From the NCBI GenBank assembly GCA_024401555.1, contig JAKSKV010000006.1, positions 48,272-112,271 of the forward strand: 64,000 nt of DNA, written 5' to 3'. Source of the DNA: Paludibacteraceae bacterium. GTDB taxonomy: Bacteria > Bacteroidota > Bacteroidia > Bacteroidales > Paludibacteraceae. Both the position numbers and the translations under genes were made by a program. Positions 36,025 to 45,150 of this stretch are shown here, piece after piece. The notes under the pieces were generated by a model. It worked only from the letters and a program-made list of their open reading frames with translations, was not told the origin of the DNA and ran no database searches. The stretch's first letter is position 1, and each line of letters begins with the position of its first letter.

Positions 36025-36699
36025 TTACTTCGCGAATACAGGACGGATCTCCATGCTGTTCTTGCGTGGTGCCACATCGCTATTCATGTTGTGGGTAAGT
36101 GAGCGTGAGTAGTAAGCTTTCCTGCAATCGTCTGGGTTCAAGGTTAAGGTCCAGAAGGAGACGTAGTTCTCTCGGAACGGGAAGAAGATCTTGTTGCCGT
36201 TGCTCTTGGATGTTCCTAATTTGCCTTGGATGCCAGTTCCTTCGAAGTTCTTGCACCACTCCCATTCACAACCGTTTTTCAACTCCTCCACCTCTTCGAG
36301 GGTTGGCATTCTCCATAAGCCGCCCCAGTTGGCCCTCGCAGCGTCGTCGGCTGGTTCCAAATGGAAGAGACTATCCACATCGCCTCTCTGTTTCACGTTG
36401 CAATATTTGGTGATTTTTAGCTGCGACTCTGTGCCGCGGCTCCATTGATAGCCTGTCCACTCTTCGGAACCTTTGATTTCGCCGGTTGGTGTGGTGTGTC
36501 CCCATTTGTATCGATCACCCAACTGTTCGGGCGAGGTGGCGCCCATGTTGCTGGTGGCCCACATCTTGCCGCTTGGCAATCCCAGATCCACGTAGTTGTG
36601 TCCATCTTGTTCTCCACTGATAGTTGCCATTGGTTGGTTGCAACTTGCTAACCCTAAAACGAGTGCAGCAAAGAGCACTGCTGAACGGATTTTTTTCAT
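36025..36699 (-). CDS. FISUMP-like lipoprotein
   Basis: 224 residues with lipoprotein signal (LGLASC, Cys20). YVDLGLPSGKMWATSNMGATSPEQLGDRYKWG and GLWRMPTLEEVEEL are hallmarks of the Fibrobacter succinogenes major paralogous (FISUMP)-like domain seen in many Bacteroidales surface proteins, related to C-lectin folds. Function unknown; the fold suggests adhesion or glycan contact. Confidence 0.85.
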   Translation of the reverse strand: MKKIRSAVLFAALVLGLASCNQPMATISGEQDGHNYVDLGLPSGKMWATSNMGATSPEQLGDRYKWGHTTPTGEIKGSEEWTGYQWSRGTESQLKITKYCNVKQRGDVDSLFHLEPADDAARANWGGLWRMPTLEEVEELKNGCEWEWCKNFEGTGIQGKLGTSKSNGNKIFFPFRENYVSFWTLTLNPDDCRKAYYSRSLTHNMNSDVAPRKNSMEIRPVFAK

Positions 36700-36725
36700 A
36701 TTGATAGAATTGTCATTGATATATA

Positions 36726-36756
36726 CGAATATAGTGAAATTTTCTTGTTTGCCAAA
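36726..36756 (-). promoter_or_regulatory. Promoter of the FISUMP-like gene
   Basis: Minus strand TTTG (36756-36753), 19-base spacer, TATATTCG (36733-36726), one base from consensus. Confidence 0.6.
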
Positions 36757-36824
36757 GCCTTTTTATTTCTTTATGCCATGCCAATAAAAAACATTACTTT
36801 TGCCTATCAATTGAAAGATGCGTC

Positions 36825-38132
36825 ATGAAAAAATATGATTCCCAACCGACTATCCAAGTTGGTATTTTAAAACAGACAGAGATCAAGTTCATCCTTCGTG
36901 GTGAGTTTGTGGTCAATGGCGGAACCGAAATCGTATCGGGAGAGGGTAGTGTCGCCCTCTCGGATGGTCAGATTCTCTACAATGGCCTTCGTTACGATTC
37001 CTTGCTCTTCTCTTCCGCGGATGAGGAGAGCAGTTTTGATCTTGTGGATGTGGTGATCGGCATCCATTTCCATTGGGAAAGAAAGGAGACGCAAAGATTC
37101 AAAGGCGCTTTGAAATTCATTCTCCTGGATGGGGAGTTACAGGCGATTAATATTGTGCCGACGGAGGATTACCTGACCAGTGTCATCTCATCGGAGATGA
37201 GCGCCACCTCATCGCTTGAACTGCTTAAAGCGCATGCGGTGATCTCCCGCAGTTGGCTACTCAATAAGTTGGAGGATCGTCTGGAGGAGAAGCATAGCGA
37301 CGCTATGGTAATTACCGACGAGAAGATCATCCGTTGGTACGACCACCAAGACCATACCCATTTCGATGTCTGTGCGGACGACCATTGTCAACGCTACCAA
37401 GGCATCACCAAGGCGAGCACTCAGGCGGTGCGCGAGGCGATCAAGGCCACCTTCGGCGAGGTATTGACCTACGACGGGAAGATTTGTGACGCCCGCTTCT
37501 ATAAGGCGTGTGGCGGTGCGACTGAGTTGTTTGAGAATTGTTGGGAAGAGGTGCATCATCCCTATCTGCTCCCTGTGGCGGATGCGGCGAATTTGACGCT
37601 TCCCGACCTAACCCAAGAGGCAGAGGCCCGCAAATGGATCCTCTCTACTCCTACCGCCTACTGTAATACCACCGATAGGCTGGTGCTATCCCAGGTGTTG
37701 AATAATTACGACCAAGAGACTCCTGATTTCTACCGATGGAGAGTGGCTTATTCACAAAAGGAACTCTCCGAGTTGATCGGTGAAAAGATGGGCATAGATT
37801 TCGGTGAAATCGTCGATTTGATTCCTTTGAAGCGAGGCGCATCCGCCCGAATCATCGAATTAAAGGTGGTGGGTACGAAGCGCACGGTGGTGATCGGTAA
37901 GGAGTTGGAAATCCGAAAGGCGCTCTCGAAGAGTCATCTGTATAGCTCCGCTTTTGTGGTGGATAAAGAGGAGAACGACGGTTCCGTACGGTTCGTCTTG
38001 CGAGGCGCGGGCTGGGGACATGGTGTCGGACTTTGCCAAATCGGTGCGGCGGTAATGGCAAGTCAAGGAATAGGCTACCAGACTATCTTGTCGCACTACT
38101 ATCCTCATTCGGAGCTGACGAAGCGGTATTGA
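36825..38132 (+). CDS. SpoIID/LytB domain protein (peptidoglycan lytic regulator-like)
   Basis: 435 residues without a clear signal peptide. SpoIID domain: TEDYLTSVISSEMSATSSLELLKAHAVISRSW, FYKACGGATELFENCW and GAGWGHGVGLCQIGAAVMASQGIGYQTILSHYYP. SpoIID of sporulating bacteria is a lytic transglycosylase that trims peptidoglycan; non-sporulating Bacteroidota use relatives of uncertain role, some linked to amidase activation. The divergent promoter pair with 36699 and a TACTTTTG box at 36795-36802 fit a start at 36825. Confidence 0.92.
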   Translation: MKKYDSQPTIQVGILKQTEIKFILRGEFVVNGGTEIVSGEGSVALSDGQILYNGLRYDSLLFSSADEESSFDLVDVVIGIHFHWERKETQRFKGALKFILLDGELQAINIVPTEDYLTSVISSEMSATSSLELLKAHAVISRSWLLNKLEDRLEEKHSDAMVITDEKIIRWYDHQDHTHFDVCADDHCQRYQGITKASTQAVREAIKATFGEVLTYDGKICDARFYKACGGATELFENCWEEVHHPYLLPVADAANLTLPDLTQEAEARKWILSTPTAYCNTTDRLVLSQVLNNYDQETPDFYRWRVAYSQKELSELIGEKMGIDFGEIVDLIPLKRGASARIIELKVVGTKRTVVIGKELEIRKALSKSHLYSSAFVVDKEENDGSVRFVLRGAGWGHGVGLCQIGAAVMASQGIGYQTILSHYYPHSELTKRY

Positions 38133-38178
38133 TCTCTCGGATGTATTTAAACAAGTAATCATAAAAAAGAGCCATTCC

Positions 38179-39504
38179 ATGCAGAAAGATCTCACTCAAG
38201 GTGGTGCCTTCCGGACCCTGGCCACCTTTTCGGCCCCCTTCTTGTTGGCCTATTTCTTGCAGACCTTTTATGGGTTGGCGGATCTCTTTATTATTGGCCA
38301 ATATGCTGGTTCGCCTGACATAACCGCCGTGGCGGTAGGAAGCCAGGTGATGCATATGCTCACGGTGATGATTGTCGGTTTGGCAATGGGAACGACAGTG
38401 ATGATCAGCCGTGCGGTGGGTGGTAAGGATTACAACACCATTGGTCGTGCCATTGGCAACTCTGTCACGCTGTTTGGCGGTTTGTCCCTTCTGGCGGCTA
38501 TGCTCCTCTACCTTTTTGTCGATCAAATCGTCGGTGCGATGTTCACGCCGCCTGAGTCGGTGGCACAGACGCGGAGTTACCTCGCCATCTGTTTTATGGG
38601 AGTTCCTTTCATCGTCGCCTATAATGTGATTTGCTCTATCTTCCGTGGATTGGGTGATTCGAAGTCTCCGATGTATTTTGTGGCGGTCGCTTGTGGCCTG
38701 AATGTGGTATTGGACTATGTTTTTATCGGTGAAATGGGCCTAAAAGCAGAGGGAGCCGCCTACGCAACGGTGATTGCCCAGTTTGTAAGCCTGCTCTTCT
38801 CCGCTCTGTTTATCCGTCGCTACAAGGAAAGTTTCCATATGGAGCGTAAGTTGCTTCGCCCACATAGTCCATCCGTGAAAGAGATTGTTCGGGTGGGTTT
38901 GCCGATCTCGTTGCAAGATGGTTTTATTCAGATCTCCTTCATCGTCATAACGGTCATCGCCAACCGACGGGGTGTTGAGGTCGCCGCGGCGGTGGGTATT
39001 GTGGAGAAGATCATCTGTATCCTCTTCTTGGTTCCTTCCAGTATGTTGTCCGCGATTTCCGCCATTTCAGCGCAAAATATCGGTGCGGGCAAACCTGAGA
39101 GAGCTCGTCTGACTATGCGTTATGGTATTTATGTGTGTCTTGCCTACGGTGGTTTTTTCGCATTGCTGTTGCAGCCCCTGTCGGATGCTTCGATTTCGCT
39201 CTTCACTACTGAGACGGCGGTGATTCTTTTCGGCGGACAATATTTGCGAGCCTATGTGGTGGATACTGCCTTAGCGGGCGTCCATTTCTGTTTCAGCGGC
39301 TATTTCTGCGCTTGTGGTCTCTCCATCGTGTCGTTTATCCATAACTCCCTTTCCATCGTGCTTTTGCGCATTCCAGGCAGTTATCTCGCCTCCGTTTGGT
39401 ACCCAGATCATCTGACGCCTATGGGTATGGCGGCGCCGATTGGATCGATGTTCTCCATTGTGGTTTGTGTGGGAGTGTATGTTTGGATGAGGAGGAGATG
39501 CTGA
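38179..39504 (+). CDS. MATE family efflux transporter
   Basis: 441 residues, 12 hydrophobic segments, two pseudo-symmetric halves. Start region FRTLATFSAPFLLAYFLQTFYGLADLFIIGQYAG and VGSQVMHMLTVMIVGLAMGTTVMISRAVGGKD, the MATE (MatE) signature; typically sodium- or proton-driven export of cationic drugs. Forty-six bases after the SpoIID-like gene. Confidence 0.93.
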   Translation: MQKDLTQGGAFRTLATFSAPFLLAYFLQTFYGLADLFIIGQYAGSPDITAVAVGSQVMHMLTVMIVGLAMGTTVMISRAVGGKDYNTIGRAIGNSVTLFGGLSLLAAMLLYLFVDQIVGAMFTPPESVAQTRSYLAICFMGVPFIVAYNVICSIFRGLGDSKSPMYFVAVACGLNVVLDYVFIGEMGLKAEGAAYATVIAQFVSLLFSALFIRRYKESFHMERKLLRPHSPSVKEIVRVGLPISLQDGFIQISFIVITVIANRRGVEVAAAVGIVEKIICILFLVPSSMLSAISAISAQNIGAGKPERARLTMRYGIYVCLAYGGFFALLLQPLSDASISLFTTETAVILFGGQYLRAYVVDTALAGVHFCFSGYFCACGLSIVSFIHNSLSIVLLRIPGSYLASVWYPDHLTPMGMAAPIGSMFSIVVCVGVYVWMRRRC

Positions 39505-39665
39505 ATAAAGGTGTTGCCCAATTTCTTCTAGGCTTTGAGTGGTTATTGTATTTTTTTGAATTGTGCTATTCTTTCTTTGAAGGAAATATTCTATATTTGT
39601 GCAGAATTAGATCCTATTAAGATGAAAGTGGGCCTCGTGCCATGCGTTTCTAAAGAAACCTAGTC
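39505..39665. other. Intergenic stretch between MATE and DUF3800 genes
   Basis: Holds a TATATTTG box (39591-39598, plus) followed by a 13-codon frame (39621-39662, MKVGLVPCVSKET) and a GTTTCTAAAGAAAC palindrome. No gene or transposon end is recognised. The short frame might be the stub of a lost gene. Confidence 0.3.
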
Positions 39666-40448
39666 TTATACGGGGTCTATTTTTTTTGCTTCTAACGGAT
39701 TCTTTGGTGTATAGTAGGTGTTGGGATATTTATCAGTGTCAAAGATGTCTTGTACTAGAGAAATCTTATCTTTCATAAAATTATAGTATCTGAAATCTCC
39801 TTTTTCATAAGCTCTTTGTATTGTCCACAGAACGTAGTCGGCTGCTTGAAGTAGTGGCATCTCGCTGTTTTGTTGGATGAATATTCTAATTGTAGACTCA
39901 TTTTCCTTCTCCCATTGGTTTTTAAATAGATCTATTGCACTGCTAATGGCCTCTTGCATGGTGTCTTGTCTTACAACGTTACCCATGGAAGAGAAATAGC
40001 AATCGATTTCAGAATAAAGATGTAACCTGTTTTTGAGAAGTTGGGAAACAAGGTATTTGTAAACATTGACAGGTTTCATATCGAACTTCTTTCTAAATAA
40101 GTCTTCTTTTTTTCTCGCAACTATGCAGTAGAATTTGAAGTCCTGTTCCTTGAGTAACTTGAAAAATGCTTGTCTTACCTCAGCGCAGTCTTTGTTTGCA
40201 TGGAATGATTTGTTTGTGCTGCTCATTGAAGGTATTGAGGCAAGGTATTCGTCCTCTTTTAATTTTTCGTGCAACTCTCTGATTGACTTACTGAATCCTT
40301 TTTGGTCTGTTGTTTCCAAATAGCCGACCATGAATGTTTTACTGGCCATACCTTTCTCTATCAAATTGACTCCCTTTCTTGCTAGGATTTGAGTATCTCC
40401 GGCTTCGTCAAAGACGTAGTAGGCTTTTATCGATTGAGATTTTTTCAT
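39666..40448 (-). CDS. DUF3800 domain protein
   Basis: 260 residues. YYVFDEAGDTQI near the start and LLQAADYVLWTIQRAYEKGDFRYYNFM near the end are the acidic motifs of DUF3800, an RNase H-like fold of unknown role often found in accessory and defence-island regions. AT-rich and next to no related gene. Confidence 0.85.
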   Translation of the reverse strand: MKKSQSIKAYYVFDEAGDTQILARKGVNLIEKGMASKTFMVGYLETTDQKGFSKSIRELHEKLKEDEYLASIPSMSSTNKSFHANKDCAEVRQAFFKLLKEQDFKFYCIVARKKEDLFRKKFDMKPVNVYKYLVSQLLKNRLHLYSEIDCYFSSMGNVVRQDTMQEAISSAIDLFKNQWEKENESTIRIFIQQNSEMPLLQAADYVLWTIQRAYEKGDFRYYNFMKDKISLVQDIFDTDKYPNTYYTPKNPLEAKKIDPV

Positions 40449-40510
40449 ATTTACTATTATTATTATTCAAAAATAATGAATTTATGTCAACAAAACAAGT
40501 TAAAACACAA

Positions 40511-40538
40511 AAAAAGCCGCGCTATTAACTAACGCGGC
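40511..40538 (-). terminator. Terminator of the 40562 gene
   Basis: Minus strand AGCCGCGTTAG...CGCGGCT followed by TTTTTTT. Confidence 0.85.
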
Positions 40539-40561
40539 TCGTAATGGTCTATGTCGGAGGA

Positions 40562-41680
40562 TTATCGTCCTGCCATCATATTGTCGTATGCCTCTTGCGC
40601 ATTCACCCAAGTCTGTGCGAGTTTAGACATTTGGAGCGCGTCGGAGAAGCCCAACTTGGTGCGATCAGACTTCTTGAAGTATTCCATAGAGGATTGGAAG
40701 TCTCTGATCAACGCATAGTAAACAGCCATGTTGTAGTACATTGCCGCACCTACCTCCGCGTTGACCTTGGCGTTAGGATCAGCTTTGTTGATGTTCGCGA
40801 TAGACTCCTCCCAAACCTTAACGGAAGGTGCGGCCATCTCCTTGAACTCATCGATATCCCATTGACGCTTCTTGATGAACTCGTAAGCCTCCTTGAAGTT
40901 GGCGAGCGCCTCGTTGATGTCGGTGTAGTCGATTGTGCACTTTTTCTTTACCTTCACACCGAAACCGTTGAAGTTAACTGTGGTGAGTGGAGTCGCTCCT
41001 ACAACCTTTGAGAGGAATGGTTTGTACTCCTTCATCTGTGATTCGAGGTTGAATGCCTTCATCTTGTCGATTACCTGTTGTTTGGCGGTAGGTTTGTTGG
41101 AAACCTTTGCCGACTCAAACTCCTGCATGTAGTAGATAGTATCGGTAAACACGACTTGATCGTTTGCTTTTACCTCGATGGCGAAACCTACCTCCTTGGA
41201 TCCCTTCGCAACCCATTCTGGACCAGTGGCTGGTTGAGCAGGTGCGGCGGTTTGTGTCTCCTTAGGCTCGGAGAGCAACCATGCGAGGAATGGGTTCTTG
41301 ATGGTTGTCTGTGTTTGACGAACCTCCTTGCGTGGCTTAGGACGTGGCTTAGAGGCATCCATGATGGTGATCTTATCGTAATCGTATCTCTCGAAGTAGT
41401 CGTCCACTGAGATGACGAAGTCCGCTCCGTCTGGACTGAATACGGATGTCTTGTAGCCTAATGATAGGGCGTTCTTGATATATTTCTTAGGGCCGTTTCC
41501 GTCAATAGGGACGATGTGTTCAGTGACGATGGAATAGGTCTGAGCTTTGGTGTCCATTTGACAGTAAGGGAATCCTGGAATGTAATAGAATCCCAAGTGG
41601 TCTCTGTTCGCTGATTGTGCGAATGAACTTGTTGATACAGCCAATAACATGGATGCCGCAACGAATAAACTCTTTTTCAT
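40562..41680 (-). CDS. Secreted protein of unknown function with TPR-like C-terminus
   Basis: 372 residues: signal peptide (about 1-22), a beta-rich N-domain (YYIPGFPYCQMDTKAQTYSIVTEHI), a Pro/Lys-rich linker (KPRPKPRKEVRQTQTT, then AAPAQPATGP) and a C-terminal helical region (DINEALANFKEAYEFIKKRQWDIDEF...AAMYYNMAVYYALIRDFQSSMEYFKKSD) like two TPRs. A TATCTTTG element (41804-41797, minus) is upstream. Probably periplasmic or outer-membrane associated. Confidence 0.8.
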   Translation of the reverse strand: MKKSLFVAASMLLAVSTSSFAQSANRDHLGFYYIPGFPYCQMDTKAQTYSIVTEHIVPIDGNGPKKYIKNALSLGYKTSVFSPDGADFVISVDDYFERYDYDKITIMDASKPRPKPRKEVRQTQTTIKNPFLAWLLSEPKETQTAAPAQPATGPEWVAKGSKEVGFAIEVKANDQVVFTDTIYYMQEFESAKVSNKPTAKQQVIDKMKAFNLESQMKEYKPFLSKVVGATPLTTVNFNGFGVKVKKKCTIDYTDINEALANFKEAYEFIKKRQWDIDEFKEMAAPSVKVWEESIANINKADPNAKVNAEVGAAMYYNMAVYYALIRDFQSSMEYFKKSDRTKLGFSDALQMSKLAQTWVNAQEAYDNMMAGR

Positions 41681-41737
41681 TTTTAGTTTGTATTAGTTAT
41701 TTCAATTATTATTACTTTCCTCAAAACTACCTAAACA

Positions 41738-41766
41738 TACACCTTACACGATTTACACCTTACACG
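41738..41766. repeat. Two tandem copies of a 13-base motif
   Basis: TACACCTTACACG at 41738-41750 and 41754-41766, in the leader between the secreted-protein promoter and its start. Confidence 0.6.
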
Positions 41767-41965
41767 CTATGGGTGTGTGATTTGATTTTGATGTTACAAA
41801 GATAGGATCTCTTTTAGATGTGGAAAAACCAACTCTTCGTACCTTTCAAATCTATCGACCGAATTTTGATATTTTCCGACCAATGGTTGGTTTCATACCC
41901 CTCTATTTTGTTGCAAAAATAGAAAAATGTTTTGAAAAATGGATTTTTTCTACTTTATGTCTCTC

Positions 41966-42583
41966 TCATCTTCCCTGTTTTGGGGATTGCTGCCCCTTTT
42001 TTGATTTGAATATATGGAATAGTTCAGACCAGACGATGAGGCAGAATGCCGCGATGACCTCTTCGATCGCTTCCAGTGTGAAGTTGGGTCCCACTGAGGA
42101 TTCTTGCGAAATTTCCTCAATTGTGGAGATGATGAAATGAACTAAGAAGATTGTGCATAGTGTCGCAAATAATAGAATCATCACTTCAAATACGCTTTCT
42201 AACAGATGAAGTCCCGTCGAACGGCTCTCCTCTTTCTCCCTATTTACGGGAAAAGGGCAGAGACAAGCGATTGAAGCGATGAGAAATGCGAGAAGGAATG
42301 TCAAGTTGTTGAAGCGGGGGTGAAAGGTTAAAAATAGCCCAGTTGTGATAATGCCGCTTATCAGGGAGGCGATAAGGCCACATCTTGTATTCCACAGTCG
42401 TGTCGTGATGACTCTGGTTGTCATGGTGCATAACAGACAGAGGGCCATGGTACTGCCATTGGTCTGGAAGAAGGGCTCGTATTGCTCCTCTGGCCCATGT
42501 AAGTATATATAAAGCATGAAGAGGAGTGTCATAACTATCTCTATGGGAAATCGGAGAGGAAAGCGGGAGAGTCTTTGTCGCAT
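41966..42583 (-). CDS. Integral membrane protein of unknown function
   Basis: 205 residues from ATG 42583 (MRQRLSRFPLRFPIEIVMTLLF). The frame is open to 42619, but that region is inside the ackA terminator, so the later start is better. Five or six hydrophobic segments, for example LIASLISGIITTGLFL and MILLFATLCTIFLVHFII, with a charged loop. The opening resembles DUF4153-type proteins of Bacteroidota; this match is weak. The frame ends at 41966. Confidence 0.7.
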   Translation of the reverse strand: MRQRLSRFPLRFPIEIVMTLLFMLYIYLHGPEEQYEPFFQTNGSTMALCLLCTMTTRVITTRLWNTRCGLIASLISGIITTGLFLTFHPRFNNLTFLLAFLIASIACLCPFPVNREKEESRSTGLHLLESVFEVMILLFATLCTIFLVHFIISTIEEISQESSVGPNFTLEAIEEVIAAFCLIVWSELFHIFKSKKGQQSPKQGR

Positions 42584-42604
42584 GGAAATGTCTGTTGGTA
42601 AAAA

Positions 42605-42632
42605 AAGAGGCCAGAACATCTGGTTCTGACCT
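42605..42632 (-). terminator. Terminator of the pta-ackA operon
   Basis: Minus strand GAGGTCAGAAC, loop, GTTCTGGCCTC then TTTTTTT. Confidence 0.85.
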
Positions 42633-42656
42633 CATCTATTGGATTATCCGAAAGAA

Positions 42657-43856
42657 TTATTTGCTGACCAACTCCAAAGTGTCTGATGCGATGGTGTACT
42701 CCTCATCGGTAGGAACTACGATGACAGTCACCTTAGAATCCTTGGTAGAGATGATCTTCTCCTCGCCGTGGACAGTGTCGTTGATGGCCTTATCCAACTT
42801 GATGCCGAAGAACTCCATATCTTTCAAAACGCCTTCGCGGACTGGCTCCACGTTCTCACCGATACCACCGGTGAAGACGATGACATCCACACCACCCATA
42901 GCGGCCATATAGGCTCCTACGTACTTCTTGATACGGTAGATCACCATGTCCAAAGCCAACTTGGCGCGTTCGTTGCCGGCAGCGATAGCGGCACGGACCT
43001 CACGCATATCGGAAGACACGCCTGAAATACCCAACATACCACTTTGCTTGTTCAAGATGTCTGAAACCTTCTTAGCGTTGTATCCTTCAGTCTCCATCAA
43101 GTAGGTGATCGCACCTGTGTCGATGTCGCCCGAACGGGTACCCATCATCAATCCCTCCAATGGAGTCATACCCATAGAGGTATCGAATGACTTACCATCC
43201 TTGATGGCAGTTACGGAACTACCGTTACCGATGTGGCAAGTGATCATCTTGGTTCCCTCTGGCTTCATACCCAATACCTCGAAAGCTCGCTTTGAAACGT
43301 AGCGGTGGCTGGTTCCGTGGAATCCGTAACGACGAACCTTGTCCTTCTCGTACAACTCGTAAGGGATGGCGTACAAGAATGACTCCTTTGGCATGGTTTG
43401 GTGGAATGCGGTATCGAATACGGCCACTTGCGGACAATTAGGCAACAAAGCCTCCACTGCCATGATACCCTTCAAGTTAGCAGGGTTGTGCAATGGACCC
43501 AATGGGAAGCATGCGCGGATTTGATCCTTAACGGTTTGGTTGACGATGCAGCTCTCAGTGAACTTGTCACCTCCGTGGAGGATTCTGTGACCTACTGCAT
43601 CAACCTCGTTCAAAGACTTGATGCAACCCTCTTGAGGATCTGTCAAGATACTAAATATCAATTGGATACCATCCGAGTGGTCTGGCATATCCTTCTCGAT
43701 GATAGACTTCTCGCCTTTCTTGTTAGTGTATTTAAGGAATGAGCCAGGGATACCAATCTTCTCGACACCACCTTGTGCCATTACCTCTTTTGTGCTCATG
43801 TCAAACAATTTGTACTTGATGGATGAGCTACCGCAGTTGATTACTAAAATCTTCAT
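42657..43856 (-). CDS. ackA: Acetate kinase
   Basis: Converts acetyl phosphate and ADP to acetate and ATP, the energy-yielding end of fermentation. 399 residues; the N-terminal VINCGSSSIKYKLF, HRILHGGD, HNPANL, GTSHRYV, NGSSVTAIKDGKSFDTSMGMTPLEGLMMGTRSG and FTGGIGEN are the acetokinase motifs. Downstream of pta on the same strand, with a palindromic element between. Confidence 0.97.
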   Translation of the reverse strand: MKILVINCGSSSIKYKLFDMSTKEVMAQGGVEKIGIPGSFLKYTNKKGEKSIIEKDMPDHSDGIQLIFSILTDPQEGCIKSLNEVDAVGHRILHGGDKFTESCIVNQTVKDQIRACFPLGPLHNPANLKGIMAVEALLPNCPQVAVFDTAFHQTMPKESFLYAIPYELYEKDKVRRYGFHGTSHRYVSKRAFEVLGMKPEGTKMITCHIGNGSSVTAIKDGKSFDTSMGMTPLEGLMMGTRSGDIDTGAITYLMETEGYNAKKVSDILNKQSGMLGISGVSSDMREVRAAIAAGNERAKLALDMVIYRIKKYVGAYMAAMGGVDVIVFTGGIGENVEPVREGVLKDMEFFGIKLDKAINDTVHGEEKIISTKDSKVTVIVVPTDEEYTIASDTLELVSK

Positions 43857-43876
43857 TCTGTATGCTATTGGTTTTG

Positions 43877-43906
43877 TGTAGAGACGGTGTGCTCACCGTC
43901 TCTACA
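43877..43906. repeat. GTAG-type palindrome between pta and ackA
   Basis: TGTAGAGACGGTG, loop TGCT, CACCGTCTCTACA, a perfect 13-bp stem. Such GTAG...CTAC elements are short repeats mobilised by REP-associated tyrosine transposases in other genomes; here it sits inside an operon. Confidence 0.8.
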
Positions 43907-43917
43907 GGAAAATGCTA

Positions 43918-44931
43918 TTAATTCTTCTTTGCCTCGATCGCTTGGTTGGCTGTGATAGCGATCAACTTCACAACGTCCTCAACGGAACATCCTCTTGAAA
44001 GGTCGTTGATAGGAGCGGCCAAACCTTGCAACAATGGACCGATCGCCTCAGCGCCTGCCAAACGTTGTACCAACTTGTAACCGATGTTACCAGCCTCCAA
44101 CTCAGGGAATACCAATACGTTTGCAGTACCAGCCACCTCGCTGTTTGGCGCCTTGCTCTTCGCTACGGAAGGAACGATAGCGGCATCCGCTTGCAACTCG
44201 CCGTCGATCTTCATATCAGGAGCGGACTCCTTCGCGATGTTGGTAGCCTCGATTACCTTGTCCACCATCTCGTGCTTAGCGCTTCCCTTGGTAGAGAAGG
44301 AGAGGATAGCGACTCTTGGATCGTCGAAACCGTAGATGTTTTTAGCGGTCTTGCCTGAACAAATTGCGATTTGTGCCAACTCCTCAGCTGTTGGGTTTGG
44401 TGTAGCGGCGCAATCCGCGAACAACATCATACCGTTGTGTCCGATATTCTTATCCTTGAAGATCATCAAGAATGAACCGGAAACGCAACCAACACCTGGT
44501 TGAGTCTTTACGATTTGGAAGGCTGGACGAAGCACGTCGCCGGTGAAGTTTCTTGCACCAGCTACCTCTCCATCGACATCTCCGTTCTTGATCATCAAGC
44601 AAGCCAAGTACAAAGGATCCTTTACCTTGGCGATCGCTTGCTCCTCTGTCATACCCTTCTTTTGACGAAGTTTGAAGAGAAGGTCTGAATATGTCTTGCT
44701 GTTAGGGTTGTTCTCTGGGTCGATGATAGTCGCCTTTGCGATGTTTTTCAATCCGAATTGAGCGGCCATTCCCTCGATCTCTTGCTTGTTGCCCAAAAGG
44801 GTGATGTTGGCGATGCCTTGTTCGATGACTTGGTCTGCGGCTTTCAACGTTCTCTCCTCAGTTCCTTCTGGAAGGATGATGCGTTGAGGGTTTGCCTGTG
44901 CCCTTTTGATAATGCTTTCAATCAATTCCAT
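43918..44931 (-). CDS. pta: Phosphate acetyltransferase
   Basis: Converts acetyl-CoA and phosphate to acetyl phosphate. 337 residues, short form without the N-terminal DRTGG regulatory domains. NPQRIILPEGTEERTLKAADQVIEQGIA at the N-terminus and PELEAGNIGYKLVQRLAGAEAIGPLLQGL with NDLSRGCSVEDV at the C-terminus are diagnostic. A TATCTTTG box lies at 44994-44987 (minus). Confidence 0.97.
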   Translation of the reverse strand: MELIESIIKRAQANPQRIILPEGTEERTLKAADQVIEQGIANITLLGNKQEIEGMAAQFGLKNIAKATIIDPENNPNSKTYSDLLFKLRQKKGMTEEQAIAKVKDPLYLACLMIKNGDVDGEVAGARNFTGDVLRPAFQIVKTQPGVGCVSGSFLMIFKDKNIGHNGMMLFADCAATPNPTAEELAQIAICSGKTAKNIYGFDDPRVAILSFSTKGSAKHEMVDKVIEATNIAKESAPDMKIDGELQADAAIVPSVAKSKAPNSEVAGTANVLVFPELEAGNIGYKLVQRLAGAEAIGPLLQGLAAPINDLSRGCSVEDVVKLIAITANQAIEAKKN

Positions 44932-45052
44932 TTTCTTACTAATATGTTTCGTTAAATATTATTCTCGCCATTATGGTTATATTTTACAAAGATAAAAAAA
45001 AGATATAGGAAAAAACTTTTTTTAGAAGTTTTAAGAAGCCTTAATGCGATTG

Positions 45053-45099
45053 AATTTTGGCTAATTTATCGACCAAAATTTATATATTCATCATTTTGG
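45053..45099 (+). promoter_or_regulatory. Inverted-repeat operator-like sites upstream of the second ATPase
   Basis: AATTTTGG (45053-45060) and CCAAAATT (45073-45080) form a perfect 8-bp inverted repeat with a 12-base spacer; a third half-site ATTTTGG (45093-45099) touches the promoter TTG at 45101. Confidence 0.6.
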
Positions 45100-45100
45100 C

Positions 45101-45131
45101 TTGTGCGTTAGCTGAAATTTAGGTATTTTTG
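45101..45131 (+). promoter_or_regulatory. Promoter of the second AAA ATPase
   Basis: TTG (45101-45103), 20-base spacer, TATTTTTG (45124-45131): full consensus. Confidence 0.75.
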
Positions 45132-45150
45132 TCTGCAAATTGTATTTTGT

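Noticed and set aside
42584-42619. Longer start for the membrane protein at 41966
   Set aside because: Start would be inside the ackA terminator hairpin.
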